A program made the translations under genes and the position numbers. A stretch of DNA of 26,137 bases. Source: CAYRYU01 sp964428355 (lineage in GTDB: Bacteria; Muiribacteriota; Ozemobacteria; Ozemobacterales; Ozemobacteraceae). Below the pieces are notes generated by a model. That model saw only the letters and a list, made by a program, of their open reading frames with translations, did not search any database and was not told the DNA's origin. Where the stretch lies: assembly GCA_964428355.1 (NCBI GenBank), contig CAYRYU010000101.1, positions 1 through 26,137 on the forward strand. Direction: 5' to 3'. Positions 7,850 through 16,558 of the stretch are shown here, one piece after another (position 1 is the stretch's first letter; every line of letters begins with the position of its first letter).

Positions 7850-9682
7850 TCAGAACCTTATCGCATACTTGATCATGTCAGTGGAATCTTCCTTTATGAC
7901 CATGATTATCGCGGCCTCTTCGCGGCCGAATCCGGGATGGTAGGAGCCGTTTGAGAGTTCCGAGGCCTGCGTTGTGCAGACAACGAAACCCGAACCACCA
8001 GCCTGGAAATCGTGATACCCGTTCCCCTGGGTTCCGGGGTTCTCCGAAGGTCGCACCGAAGGATGGAAATGGAGGATGGAGCGTAGAGTCCCTTGCCTTG
8101 TCCTTTTCAACACGCGATCGATAACTTCGATCCCGGCCGGAAGAAAACGGATCCGCCTCGCATACGAGTTGCCGTGGAAATCTGTGAACTCGATCGCGAA
8201 AACCCCCTCGGTCCGGTCGTATCGGGCCGTTTCGACCGACGCGCGCCTCCCCATCCGGAAACTCCCCCAGATCTCGGATTGTTCACATCCCTCTATCATG
8301 GGGACGTTGTGTGCCGCGGTCTCCCTGCATCTGCGCCTGACCATGGGGTGGTGGTATGACCCACAACCGGTGTCCACGATGGTCCGGCGACCCCGTATGG
8401 AAAGCTCGAACGAACCGACCGAACAGTGGGAGTGGCCTGGTTGGAACGAAGGGGAGGGAACCCCGCAATCCAGCAGGAAGGTGTTGCCGTCATTCCAGCG
8501 TTTCACGAAGTAACCCGACGGCGACAGAAGCCGAACCCCCTCAACGAAAGGTTCCCGGACGGTTTTTCCTGGTCCGGCCTGCGCATCGGGGTCGATCCCG
8601 CTGTCGTGAAAAAGCGCGATTTCCCCATCGGGGTGACGCATCCAGGAAAGCCAATCCTGCATCAAAAGGATCTTTTCCGAGCAGAGCGTTCCCAATCCGG
8701 AAATCCCCTGTTCGGGAACACCGCTCAAGGCGTTCCCCAGCCCCCCCGTTCGCTCCGTCCAGGCCCTGATCTGGCGCAGCGAAGCAAGCACATCGCGATG
8801 ATACATCGGGGACCTTTCGTAATGCCCCCCATCCGCGAGAACCTGTTCACCGATTTCCGTTCTCAAACCCTCCAGGCCGGCCCGGATGTGCCTGATGGCA
8901 GCTGAAAAGCGGCTTCCCGCACAGAAAAGGTATGACCCCCCGATGAACAGGGCCTTGAAATTCTCGAAAAGATGGTTGGCCTGGACGTGGTATTCCAGGT
9001 CCAGGGCCAGACGCCTGAGTTGCAGCCCCATGGAGGAGTGGATCAGTTCACGGCAATCGGGGGGAATGACACTTCCCGACTCCCGGGTGAGCCAGTTCGA
9101 CCAGTTGACCACCCTGCGGGATACGACATACGGTTCCCAGCCCAGCGACGAATCCCGGGGGTTGCCCGCGATCCATTCAAGGATCAGGTGCAAACCTTCT
9201 TCGGGGGTTTCCAGAAAACCCGTTTGTTCGAGAAAATCGAAGTAATTTAGTGAATACCACCAGAGCCTGTCTGGCTCGGTCCCCGGAACGCGTTGATTCC
9301 CCTGAGCCCCTTCAGCGCCCGATGACCCCGCCATTCGGGGGGATTCCCGCGTTTCGGTGGAAGCCCGGGCTTCATCCTCGGGATTCCACCTGACCTTCCC
9401 GGACCGGAACCTCCGCTCGAGGTTCTGGAAACTGAAGCAAAGCTCCCTTTCGGAGCCTGGAAGGCCGGATCGGATTATTCCAGCCCTTCTCGCGCCCGCT
9501 TCCACCTTTGCGAGGTGAAAAAACTTCCGCTTTGCCCAAGCGATGGGTCGACCCGCAATCTGCGACCATTTCAGGAACCTCAGGGTGTGGAACCATCGGA
9601 GGAAAAATTCCCGGAGAATTTTCGAACCCCCCTGCTGCTTTAAGCGTATCCGTTTGTGAGGGAGCGCAAAGGACAGACGCAT
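7850..9682 (-). CDS. Heparinase II/III-like family protein
   Basis: A 610-residue protein of the heparinase II/III family, polysaccharide lyases that cleave uronic-acid-containing glycans by beta-elimination. An alpha/alpha toroid region spans about 130-370 (VNWSNWLTRESG, LEYHVQANHLFENFKALFIGG, GGHYERSPMYHRDVL). A C-terminal beta-sandwich includes GHSHCSVGSFELSIRGRRTIVDTGCGSY and AAHNVPMIEG, conserved in the family. The N-terminus (FFLRWFHTLRFLKWSQIAGRPI) is typical of members in exopolysaccharide loci. No clear signal peptide is seen. ATG 9682 has no good Shine-Dalgarno, so the true start may be a little downstream. It is coupled to the GT4 gene and shares the unit with a UDP-ManNAcA-forming dehydrogenase, which suggests it trims the uronate-containing polymer made here. 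Confidence 0.85.
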   Translation of the reverse strand: MRLSFALPHKRIRLKQQGGSKILREFFLRWFHTLRFLKWSQIAGRPIAWAKRKFFHLAKVEAGARRAGIIRSGLPGSERELCFSFQNLERRFRSGKVRWNPEDEARASTETRESPRMAGSSGAEGAQGNQRVPGTEPDRLWWYSLNYFDFLEQTGFLETPEEGLHLILEWIAGNPRDSSLGWEPYVVSRRVVNWSNWLTRESGSVIPPDCRELIHSSMGLQLRRLALDLEYHVQANHLFENFKALFIGGSYLFCAGSRFSAAIRHIRAGLEGLRTEIGEQVLADGGHYERSPMYHRDVLASLRQIRAWTERTGGLGNALSGVPEQGISGLGTLCSEKILLMQDWLSWMRHPDGEIALFHDSGIDPDAQAGPGKTVREPFVEGVRLLSPSGYFVKRWNDGNTFLLDCGVPSPSFQPGHSHCSVGSFELSIRGRRTIVDTGCGSYHHPMVRRRCRETAAHNVPMIEGCEQSEIWGSFRMGRRASVETARYDRTEGVFAIEFTDFHGNSYARRIRFLPAGIEVIDRVLKRTRQGTLRSILHFHPSVRPSENPGTQGNGYHDFQAGGSGFVVCTTQASELSNGSYHPGFGREEAAIIMVIKEDSTDMIKYAIRF

Positions 9683-9957
9683 ATGAACCAGATGATCAAT
9701 TTCACGTGTGATCTATTGGACATTTACGTATCATTACCGGAAAACGATGCGCGAAACAAGTCCTATTCCCTGGTGGTTGCCCAGAAACCCTCGATTGAAG
9801 AAGGGGCCCCCCGCCGGGTCGACTATCTGGGTTTGCACCGGCAGCTGGTCCGCTGAATCGGGACCCAAGGCACCTCTTTCTTTCCAGCCGCACCTCGACG
9901 GACTATCCACATTGAGGCGGCCGGGAAGCCGCGGGCGACGCAAAAGAACTTATCGTT
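9683..9957. other. 275-bp spacer within the polysaccharide unit
   Basis: No convincing gene is seen between the two-domain oxidoreductase and heparinase-like genes. Just past the oxidoreductase stop (minus strand) lies a short GC hairpin, GCGGC-TTCCCG-GCCGC, without a T-run, so it is not a convincing terminator. No good -35/-10 pair was found for the heparinase gene. A 57-codon plus-strand frame at 9683 was judged too weak to call. Confidence 0.4.
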
Positions 9958-12084
9958 TCATCCCAAGCGCGCTCCCGAAAATGTCGCCCGCGTGACTTCC
10001 ATGATCTCGGAAAAGGGGATCGGAGACGATTCCCCTTTTTTTATTGCGGAAACGAACCGGGAAGCTTCTTCCTCGTGGCCTTTATCCTGGCTCCAGAGGC
10101 TTTCCTTCTTGAACGAATCCCAGCCGAATCCGGTGAGGGTCTGGAAGTTGTCCAACTGGAGGATCCGGCCCCCGGTGAATATTTCCAGGCGCTCCTTCGG
10201 GAAATCCTTGCTTCCGTTTGAGAAATAGTGGACCGACCCGATCGAGCCGTCCTGGAAATCCATCGTAATGGTCGCGGTATCGGGCGGATGGGTTCCTCCG
10301 GGAACATCCATTGCGGCAACCCCGACGTTCCCCAGGGGGTTCCCCGCCAGGTACCGGAGAAGGTCGATGAAATGACACGCCTCGCCGAGGATCCTCCCAC
10401 CGCCTGCTTGCGGGTCCTGGGTCCAGTGGTCGTCAGGGATACTGCCCGCATTGACGGTCATGATCAAACTCCGGGGCGAAGCCACCCCTTTCAGAAGGCT
10501 TTTCGCGGTCTGCACCAGAGGCGAAAAGCGCCTGTTGAACCCCACCATCAGGATCGAGGGAGAGTTCTTCGCCCTTTCTCGGTAGGTCCGGTCGATCTCC
10601 TCGAGCTCATCCGGGGTCAGGCAGAGCGGTTTTTCGACGAAAACGTGCTTCCCCTTGCGGAGGCTTTCCAACACCAGTGATGCATGGGACTGGTGCTGGG
10701 TGCAGATCACGATGGCGTTGATCTCGGGATCGTCGAGGATGATCCTGTGGTCGGTGGTGCTCAGTCCGAACCCGCTCTTTTTCCCGAGATGGGTCCCGGA
10801 AACTCCTCCGGCACTGGCAATCGATTTCAACCTTGCCCCCGTCTTCTTGAACGCCGGAACCAGGGTGGAACTCGCGAAATTCCCCGCGCCGATGAATCCC
10901 AGGACGGGCTCTTGGGGAAGCGCCGCGGCTTCGGGGCCCGCCGGCAGGATGACGCTTCTCTTTTTCACGTCGACGCTTCCATCGTATTCCAGGATGATTC
11001 CGAGGGCGTTCCCGCCCCCGGCAACCTTTTCATAGGCTTTCAGGGCGTCGCCAAAGGGAAAGGAATGTGTCACGAGAGGCTTGGTCCGGAGGCGGCTTTC
11101 CGCCATCAGATCCAGGACTGCCTCGAAGTTTCTCTGCTCCGTCCACCTTACGTATCCGATCGGATAATCGAAGCCTTTCTTCTCATACTCGTTTTCATAT
11201 CTGCCGGGCCCATAGGAACAGGAAACCTGGAAGGTGATCTCTTTCTTGTAGAAATCGTCGCGGGACAGCTGGAGGCCCACAACGCCCACGAGAATCACCC
11301 TTCCACGCTTTCGGCACATCTGTGGGGCCTGGTGGATCGGGTCGTTGCTGGAAGTGGCGGCCGTTATGATTACCGCGTCGACTCCCCTGCCGCGGGAAAA
11401 AGCGGTGGCCGCTGCGACGGGATCCACCCCTTCGGAAAGGGCGTGTGCCTCGACCCCGAACTCGGTTGCCATGTCGACCTTGGAACGGTCGAAATCGAAA
11501 CCGATCACCCGGCATCCGTTCGCTTTCAGGATCTGGCATGTCATCAGGCCGATCAATCCCAATCCGAGAACGGCAACACTCTCTCCCAAAGTCGGGTCGG
11601 CGAGACGGACTCCCTGGAGCGCGATTGCGCCCAGGACGGTGAAGGCGGCGGAAACGTCGTCCACGGAGTCAGGGATCCGGGCGCAGAGGTTGGCGGGGAT
11701 ACAGACTATCTCGGCATGATTCCCGTTCGAGACCACCCGGTCACCCGGTTTGAACCCTTCGACTCCCCGACCGACCTCGAGCACCTGGCCGGCATTGCAA
11801 TAACCGAGGGGGAGTGGCTGGTCGAGTTTTTTCATGACCGCCTGGACGGTGGGGAAAAGTCCGTCGGTCCTGATCTTCTGGAGAACCTGTCTGACCCTGT
11901 CGGGCTGCTGCCGGGCTTTGTCGATCCAACCTGCCTTTCCGAACTCGAGAAGCATCCGTTCGGTTCCCAGGGAGACGAGGGTCCGTGAAGTCCGGATCAG
12001 GAGATGGCCGGGACGGACCTCGGGAACGGGTATCTCCGCAAGCTCGATATCGCCGGTTTTGAGATTCTGGAGTATCTGTCTCAT
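9958..12084 (-). CDS. Fused zinc-type alcohol dehydrogenase / Gfo-Idh-MocA oxidoreductase
   Basis: A 708-residue two-domain oxidoreductase. Residues about 1-370 are a medium-chain dehydrogenase/reductase: GroES-like part (SLGTERMLLEFGKAGW, LPLGYCNAGQVLEVG, FKPGDRVVSNG), then a Rossmann fold (VAVLGLGLIGLMTCQIL). From about 385 a Gfo/Idh/MocA dehydrogenase begins with a second nucleotide-binding motif (LGFIGAGNFASSTLVPAF) and continues with HVFVEKPLCLT, MVGFNRRFSPL and GEACHFIDLLRYLAG. Such fusions recur in bacterial surface-glycan loci and are presumed to act on sugar intermediates; the substrate is unknown. ATG 12084 was chosen over an upstream in-frame start because AAGGAG lies 7 bases before it. 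It follows the B12 radical SAM gene by 115 bp. A shorter, degenerate relative lies at 20243-21844. Confidence 0.9.
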   Translation of the reverse strand: MRQILQNLKTGDIELAEIPVPEVRPGHLLIRTSRTLVSLGTERMLLEFGKAGWIDKARQQPDRVRQVLQKIRTDGLFPTVQAVMKKLDQPLPLGYCNAGQVLEVGRGVEGFKPGDRVVSNGNHAEIVCIPANLCARIPDSVDDVSAAFTVLGAIALQGVRLADPTLGESVAVLGLGLIGLMTCQILKANGCRVIGFDFDRSKVDMATEFGVEAHALSEGVDPVAAATAFSRGRGVDAVIITAATSSNDPIHQAPQMCRKRGRVILVGVVGLQLSRDDFYKKEITFQVSCSYGPGRYENEYEKKGFDYPIGYVRWTEQRNFEAVLDLMAESRLRTKPLVTHSFPFGDALKAYEKVAGGGNALGIILEYDGSVDVKKRSVILPAGPEAAALPQEPVLGFIGAGNFASSTLVPAFKKTGARLKSIASAGGVSGTHLGKKSGFGLSTTDHRIILDDPEINAIVICTQHQSHASLVLESLRKGKHVFVEKPLCLTPDELEEIDRTYRERAKNSPSILMVGFNRRFSPLVQTAKSLLKGVASPRSLIMTVNAGSIPDDHWTQDPQAGGGRILGEACHFIDLLRYLAGNPLGNVGVAAMDVPGGTHPPDTATITMDFQDGSIGSVHYFSNGSKDFPKERLEIFTGGRILQLDNFQTLTGFGWDSFKKESLWSQDKGHEEEASRFVSAIKKGESSPIPFSEIMEVTRATFSGARLG
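10011..10042 (+). other. Terminator-like hairpin antisense to a coding region
   Basis: On the plus strand AAAAGGGGA (10011-10019) and TCCCCTTTT (10031-10039) form a 9-bp stem with an 11-nt loop, followed by a T-run to 10042. It lies inside the 3' end of the fused oxidoreductase gene, on the opposite strand. It would stop antisense transcription rather than the gene's own. It may be chance. Confidence 0.3.
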
Positions 12085-12199
12085 GCTTTGCTCCTTGAAA
12101 ATCGCCGCGAGGTCAGTTTTCCCGCGCATTTCCCGAAAATACTGATGATGGAGTCTCGCTTGCGCTTGAAATCGGGCATTGGGAACGTACAGGTGGGGC

Positions 12200-13699
12200 T
12201 CAATCCCAGAGCTTCAGGCCCAGGAACTCGAGGGCTTTCCCGATATCGCGCCGGAGAAGCCCGGGATCGGCCATGTAGGCTTTCCTCCGTGCAAGACCGC
12301 GGCGGGTGAGGTTGAACACGTTTGCGTTGTATTTCTGGAAAATGGTCATCGCCTCGGCCGCCAGGGCTTCGAAACGCTCGGATTCCATCGTCACGACCCG
12401 CCGCTTCGGATCGCGGAAAAAGAGATCCTTGGGGTTGGTTTTCAGGAAATGTTCGAGAGGCGGATCGGGGTCGAGGAGGCCGAGTTCGACACCCTGGTCG
12501 AAAAGTTTGGTTCGGGGAAAGGGGTTGTACACACCCAGGCCACCGTAGTAGGGCCGGACATGGCCGAGGAAATCGAGAGTCTGCCTGATCTCCCCTTCGG
12601 TTTCGGTGGGCAGCCCGATCATGAAGTATCCGCTCCAGAACACGGCTTCCCTGTTCATCAGCCGGGCGGCCTTCCGGATCTGGGCGTGGGTGATCCCCTT
12701 GTCGGTTTCCTTGAGGACCCGTTCCGATCCGGATTCGATGCCGATATTGATCTGGCTGCACCCCGCCTTCTTCATGATCTTCAGGAGTTCATCGTCGAGG
12801 ATATCCACACGGGTGGTGCAGCTGAACCCGATCTTGTATGGTTCCCGGGAGAGGGCTTCGCAGAGCTCGATGACATGGCGCCGTCTCACCGTGAAAGAGT
12901 CGTCCTTGAATGCGAACTGGCCGGTTCTGTACTGCCGGCGGACTTCGCGGATCTCCTGGAGAATGTTGGGGACCGAGCGGTATCTCACCTTCCGGTCCCA
13001 CATGTGGAAACAATAGCTGCATCCGAATGGACACCCGCGCGAGGTAAGGATCACGCCCATGTCCTCGGATGTGTAGTATTCAGGATGAAGGAGGGCCGAC
13101 CGGTCGGGGAATGGGATCGAATCGAGATCCTGGGTGAATTCTCGCGCAGCATTGTGGACCGTCTTTCCATGCTTCCGGAAACTCACTCCCTTGACCTTCC
13201 CCGGATCGCCTTTATCTCTGAGGGTTTCGAGGAGTTCCGGGAGGGTCTCGTCGCCCTCGCCGCGGACCACGAAATCGACCTCCGGGATCTCCAGGGTCTT
13301 GTCGGGCATGACGGAAGCGTGTGCCCCCCCGACAATGATCGGGACCGTCGGCAGGATCTCCTTGCAGAAACGGGCGGTCTGGATCACCGATCCGAACTTC
13401 GTGGTCAAGGCGGTGATGCCGATAAAATCAGGCTTCTGGTCGAGAATCAGCGTGCGCATGAGGTCCCAGGTCGGGTGTCTGGGATCATTCAAGGCCTTGA
13501 GGTAATGCTGATACCGGTCATACTCGTGTGCGAAATCAACCGACCCCGCCTTCGGTTCCGCCGCGTCCATGTCCAGGATGCGGCAGTCGAACCCGGCTTT
13601 CTTCGCGCATCCGGCGATGTAGGTCAGGCCGAGGGGAAAGTACATGCTGAAGATTCCGGAAAAACTCTTGAATGGCGGATCGATGAGAAGCAGCTTCAT
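12200..13699 (-). CDS. B12-binding domain radical SAM protein
   Basis: A 499-residue radical SAM enzyme. Residues about 1-160 form a cobalamin-binding-type Rossmann domain (LLLIDPPF, YFPLGLTYIAGCAKKAGF, IIVGGAHASVMP, FVVRGEGDETLPELL). The radical SAM core follows with the 4Fe-4S ligands Cys223, Cys227 and Cys230 in CPFGCSYC, then FKDDSFTVRRRHV and INIGIESGSERVLKETDKG. Family members do C- or P-methylation, ring rearrangements or other radical reactions; the substrate here is unknown. ATG 13699 begins 7 bases after the wecC stop, so it is co-transcribed with the nucleotide-sugar dehydrogenase. Context suggests modification of a sugar or lipid-linked glycan, but that is inference. Confidence 0.88.
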   Translation of the reverse strand: MKLLLIDPPFKSFSGIFSMYFPLGLTYIAGCAKKAGFDCRILDMDAAEPKAGSVDFAHEYDRYQHYLKALNDPRHPTWDLMRTLILDQKPDFIGITALTTKFGSVIQTARFCKEILPTVPIIVGGAHASVMPDKTLEIPEVDFVVRGEGDETLPELLETLRDKGDPGKVKGVSFRKHGKTVHNAAREFTQDLDSIPFPDRSALLHPEYYTSEDMGVILTSRGCPFGCSYCFHMWDRKVRYRSVPNILQEIREVRRQYRTGQFAFKDDSFTVRRRHVIELCEALSREPYKIGFSCTTRVDILDDELLKIMKKAGCSQINIGIESGSERVLKETDKGITHAQIRKAARLMNREAVFWSGYFMIGLPTETEGEIRQTLDFLGHVRPYYGGLGVYNPFPRTKLFDQGVELGLLDPDPPLEHFLKTNPKDLFFRDPKRRVVTMESERFEALAAEAMTIFQKYNANVFNLTRRGLARRKAYMADPGLLRRDIGKALEFLGLKLWD

Positions 13700-13706
13700 G
13701 GTTCGT

Positions 13707-14900
13707 TCACCAGATGCCGCACGGGTCGATCACGACCTTGGGCTTGAGTAGCTCCCGGTCGATCTCACGGAACTGCTTGTGGGGAACGAGGAAGACGAGG
13801 ATGTCGGCTTTTTGCACGACCAGCTCGAGGGAGGACAATTCCAACTCGGGATGGGAGGGAACGTAAGGCTCGCAGACCAGCACCTCGCCCAGATCGGCCT
13901 TCTTAACTTCTTTGGCGATTTCCACCGCTGGTGACTCCCGGAGGTCATCGATGTCCTGCTTGTAGGCAAGGCCAAGCAGGCCTATCACGGGGCGTTTGAA
14001 CCGCTCCGCGGCCTTCTTGATCCGCTCGACGACGAAATGCGGCTTCGCGTCGTTCACGAGGCGGGCGGCGTGGATCAGCCTGGCCTCTTTCGGACAGGCA
14101 TCCACGATGAACCATGGGTCGACCGCGATGCAGTGGCCCCCGACCCCGGCGCCGGGCCTCAGGATATTGACCCGGGGGTGACGGTTGGCCAGGGAGATCA
14201 ACTCCCACACGTTGAGACCGAGCTTTTCGCAGATGACGGAAAGCTCGTTCGCGAATGCGATGTTGACATCGCGGAAACTGTTTTCCACGAGTTTGGCCAT
14301 CTCCGCCGTGGTCGCGTCGGTGAGGAAAATCTGGCCCTTGCAGAAAGCTCCGTAGAGCTCCTTTGCCTTCAGCGCCGATTCGGAGTTGACTCCCCCGACG
14401 ATCCTGTCGTTCTCGACCACCTCGCGCATGATCTGGCCGGGAAGAACCCGTTCAGGGCAGTGCGCGATGAACACCTGCTTTCCGATCTCGAGGCCGCTGC
14501 GGGCCAGAATCGGGGAAATGATCCTTTCGCAGGTTCCGGGGGGGGATGTCGATTCGAGGATGACGAGGTTGCCTTCGGCGAGAACGGGAAGAATCGCCTC
14601 CGTCGCCGATTCCACGAACGTCATGTCGGGTTTGTGGTTCTCCCGGAAAGGGGTGGGAACGGCGATGATGAAGGCATCGGACGGTTCCGGTTTCAGCGCG
14701 GCACGGAGTTTCCCCGATCCCACTGCAGCCTTCACGAAGAGGTCGAGGTCGGGCTCGGTGATATGGATCTTGCCGTTGTTGATGATTTCCACTACCGAGG
14801 GGTTAACGTCCACCCCCAGGACCGTGTAGCCCTTTGCCGCCAGGATGCTGCTCGTGGGCAGCCCGATGTAACCGAGTCCGATGACGCAAATCTGGTTCAT
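13707..14900 (-). CDS. wecC: UDP-N-acetyl-D-mannosamine dehydrogenase (WecC type)
   Basis: A 397-residue UDP-sugar 6-dehydrogenase. It oxidises a UDP-hexose C6 twice with NAD to a uronate. The NAD-binding motif is ICVIGLGYIGLPTS at the N-terminus, followed by ESTSPPGT and HCPERVLPG. KLVENSFRDVNIAFANE holds conserved active-site residues, and the catalytic cysteine is Cys257 in GVGGHCIAVDPWF. The CIAVDPWF wording is characteristic of WecC/UDP-ManNAc dehydrogenases rather than UDP-glucose dehydrogenases. Length fits the family. ATG 14900 was chosen because GGAAGG precedes it and the Rossmann motif starts immediately; an upstream in-frame start adds unrelated residues. It leads the polysaccharide unit. 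No UDP-GlcNAc 2-epimerase is visible in the window. Confidence 0.92.
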   Translation of the reverse strand: MNQICVIGLGYIGLPTSSILAAKGYTVLGVDVNPSVVEIINNGKIHITEPDLDLFVKAAVGSGKLRAALKPEPSDAFIIAVPTPFRENHKPDMTFVESATEAILPVLAEGNLVILESTSPPGTCERIISPILARSGLEIGKQVFIAHCPERVLPGQIMREVVENDRIVGGVNSESALKAKELYGAFCKGQIFLTDATTAEMAKLVENSFRDVNIAFANELSVICEKLGLNVWELISLANRHPRVNILRPGAGVGGHCIAVDPWFIVDACPKEARLIHAARLVNDAKPHFVVERIKKAAERFKRPVIGLLGLAYKQDIDDLRESPAVEIAKEVKKADLGEVLVCEPYVPSHPELELSSLELVVQKADILVFLVPHKQFREIDRELLKPKVVIDPCGIW

Positions 14901-14950
14901 GCTTCCTTCCGTTCGCAGGCTGTTTTTCCGCTGAAAACCTCTGGGCATTG

Positions 14951-14979
14951 GTTATACTTCATTTTCCGGTGAATCTCAA
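14951..14979 (-). promoter_or_regulatory. Sigma70-like promoter of the wecC polysaccharide unit
   Basis: On the minus strand TTGAGA (14974-14979) and TATAAC (14951-14956) are exactly 17 bp apart, the best promoter match in the window. Transcription would begin near 14944, giving a leader of about 44 nt before the wecC ATG at 14900. Confidence 0.6.
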
Positions 14980-15052
14980 GCGAGCCGGTCCCAGGGATAG
15001 CGATGGATTGGAATCCTTGTTCGGGTGGTGGGGTCGTGGTGAGGAGCTGCCT

Positions 15053-15152
15053 NNNNNNNNNNNNNNNNNNNNNNNNNNNNNNNNNNNNNNNNNNNNNNNN
15101 NNNNNNNNNNNNNNNNNNNNNNNNNNNNNNNNNNNNNNNNNNNNNNNNNNNN
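15053..15152. other. Assembly gap (100 N)
   Basis: Exactly 100 undetermined bases. It lies between the wecC promoter region and the 3' end of the radical SAM/SPASM operon, so additional operon members or a different neighbourhood could be hidden here. Confidence 0.98.
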
Positions 15153-15154
15153 CA

Positions 15155-15170
15155 GGGGCTCTAGAGCCCC
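15155..15170 (-). terminator. Perfect 16-bp palindrome over the radical SAM stop codon
   Basis: The sequence GGGGCTCTAGAGCCCC is self-complementary and contains the TAG stop of the maturase gene. On RNA it would form a compact GC hairpin at the 3' end of the operon. Any U-run needed for an intrinsic terminator would fall in the adjacent N gap, so terminator function cannot be judged. Confidence 0.3.
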
Positions 15171-16558
15171 AGATCCCAGAACAGTTCCGGAAGCAGCTGA
15201 CGGATTTGCCCGCAGTAGGGGGAAGGGGCCCCCGGGTCGCCGTCTCCGCACGCGGTGGCTTCGGCCCGACAATCGCCGGCGCACCAGAACCGGGCCCAGC
15301 ACTCGGCGCACCGCGGCAGGTTCTCCACCGTGCATCGCTCCCGCATCCGGGCGAGCACGGCGGAGGAGGCGAACAGCCCCGCCAGCGGTCGATCGGCCAG
15401 GGAACCGCAGGCGAAGATCTGGCCCCGGTGATTCGGGCAGGGGGTGAGGGTGCCGTCGGAGTCGACGAACAGCACCCGGGAACCGCACCCGCAGCTGGTG
15501 CGTGGATGGTCAAGGGACGCCAGGTGTCGGAACAGGGAAAAATAGTCCCGCCCCAGCAGGTCGGCAGTGTGGGGGGCCGAGGCCAGCAGACGTCGGAGTT
15601 CATTCCAGCGGGCCACCAGATTGGGCAGGTCGCTCTTCCCGTCCGCCCCGGGGGCTCTCATTCTGGCCGCCCCCAGCAGACGGAGCGGGATGAACCGTAC
15701 ACCCTGGACCCCCCATTCCCGGGCAAGGGACACGTAATCCGCCAGGGGAGCCGACGACGAGCGGTCGAGCACCATGGACAGGATGACCTCCACTCCTTCG
15801 GCCCGGAAAGCCGCCACCGTGCTGCGGGCCCGGTCGAAGACCCCTTCACCGCGCCGATGGTCGTGGCCGGCGGGAGTGGGGACATCGATTGAGACCTGCA
15901 GGGTCGCCTGTCGCCTGCGAAAGACGGCGGGGAGGCCTGCAGGCAGAAGGGTGCCGTTGGTGGAGACGATCACCTCCCGGAAAGCCTCCCGGGGCAGGCC
16001 TTGCAACAATGCCCCCAGCCGGTCTGGTTCTAGGAAGGGCTCGCCGCCCAGGACGAACAGCGAGGCGAAACGGTCCACAGCGCCGGCATCGATCCCTTCC
16101 CGCAGCCAGCGAAGGAACGGGGCGGGGTCCAATTTTCCGTCGGGGCTGGGGCGGTTGTAGCAGAACGCGCAGGCCAGGTTGCAGCGGTTGGTCAGGTTGA
16201 TGGTCAGGCTCGAGAGCAGGGGTCGCTCCGGCTCGAGGACGGGCTTCGGGAGCCCCCCTTCTGGACGGTATGGAATGAGCACCCCGCGGGCGAGGAATGC
16301 TTCGACCAGGGGCAGGCCTTCCTGCCAGACCCGGGCCGGGTCGGACCCCTTCCTGCGGGCGAGACCAGCCAGCGCTTCGGCGGGGGACACCGGAACGGTG
16401 AAGCACTGGTACAGGGCATGCCCTTCCCCGTCGAGGACGAGCCATTTCCCGAGTGAGCCCCAGACCAGCAGCATCGCCTCTCCGCGACGCCTGGAGAACG
16501 AGGGCGGAATCGCGAACAGCGGTTGACGGGGATCAGTCTTCGGGGTGGGGTCGGACAC
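15161..16558 (-). CDS. PqqD-like (RRE) - radical SAM - SPASM peptide maturase
   Basis: A 465-residue enzyme with three parts. Residues about 14-95 match a PqqD-like RiPP recognition element (GKWLVLDGEGHALYQCF, then a helical segment ending VEAFLARGVLI), which binds leader peptides. The radical SAM core has 4Fe-4S ligands Cys126, Cys130 and Cys133 in CNLACAFC, plus FVLGGEPFLEP. The C-terminal SPASM region is very Cys-rich (356, 358, 374, 384, 409, 417, 420, 426, 430, 437, 449), enough for two auxiliary clusters. This architecture (PqqE, AnSME and sactisynthase relatives) acts on ribosomal peptides. The GTG start at 16558 overlaps the CPBP gene by 26 bp; ATG 16474 has a better ribosome site but would cut the RRE. 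Last visible gene of the module before the gap. Substrate candidate: the small ORF at 18475-18585. Confidence 0.9.
   Translation of the reverse strand: MSDPTPKTDPRQPLFAIPPSFSRRRGEAMLLVWGSLGKWLVLDGEGHALYQCFTVPVSPAEALAGLARRKGSDPARVWQEGLPLVEAFLARGVLIPYRPEGGLPKPVLEPERPLLSSLTINLTNRCNLACAFCYNRPSPDGKLDPAPFLRWLREGIDAGAVDRFASLFVLGGEPFLEPDRLGALLQGLPREAFREVIVSTNGTLLPAGLPAVFRRRQATLQVSIDVPTPAGHDHRRGEGVFDRARSTVAAFRAEGVEVILSMVLDRSSSAPLADYVSLAREWGVQGVRFIPLRLLGAARMRAPGADGKSDLPNLVARWNELRRLLASAPHTADLLGRDYFSLFRHLASLDHPRTSCGCGSRVLFVDSDGTLTPCPNHRGQIFACGSLADRPLAGLFASSAVLARMRERCTVENLPRCAECWARFWCAGDCRAEATACGDGDPGAPSPYCGQIRQLLPELFWDLGL

Noticed and set aside
9683..9856. 57-codon plus-strand ORF beginning MNQMINFTCDLLDIY
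   Set aside because: The translation looks fairly protein-like and AAGGA lies 9 bases upstream, but it begins head-to-head on the heparinase start, has no partner gene on its strand, and matches nothing I recognise.
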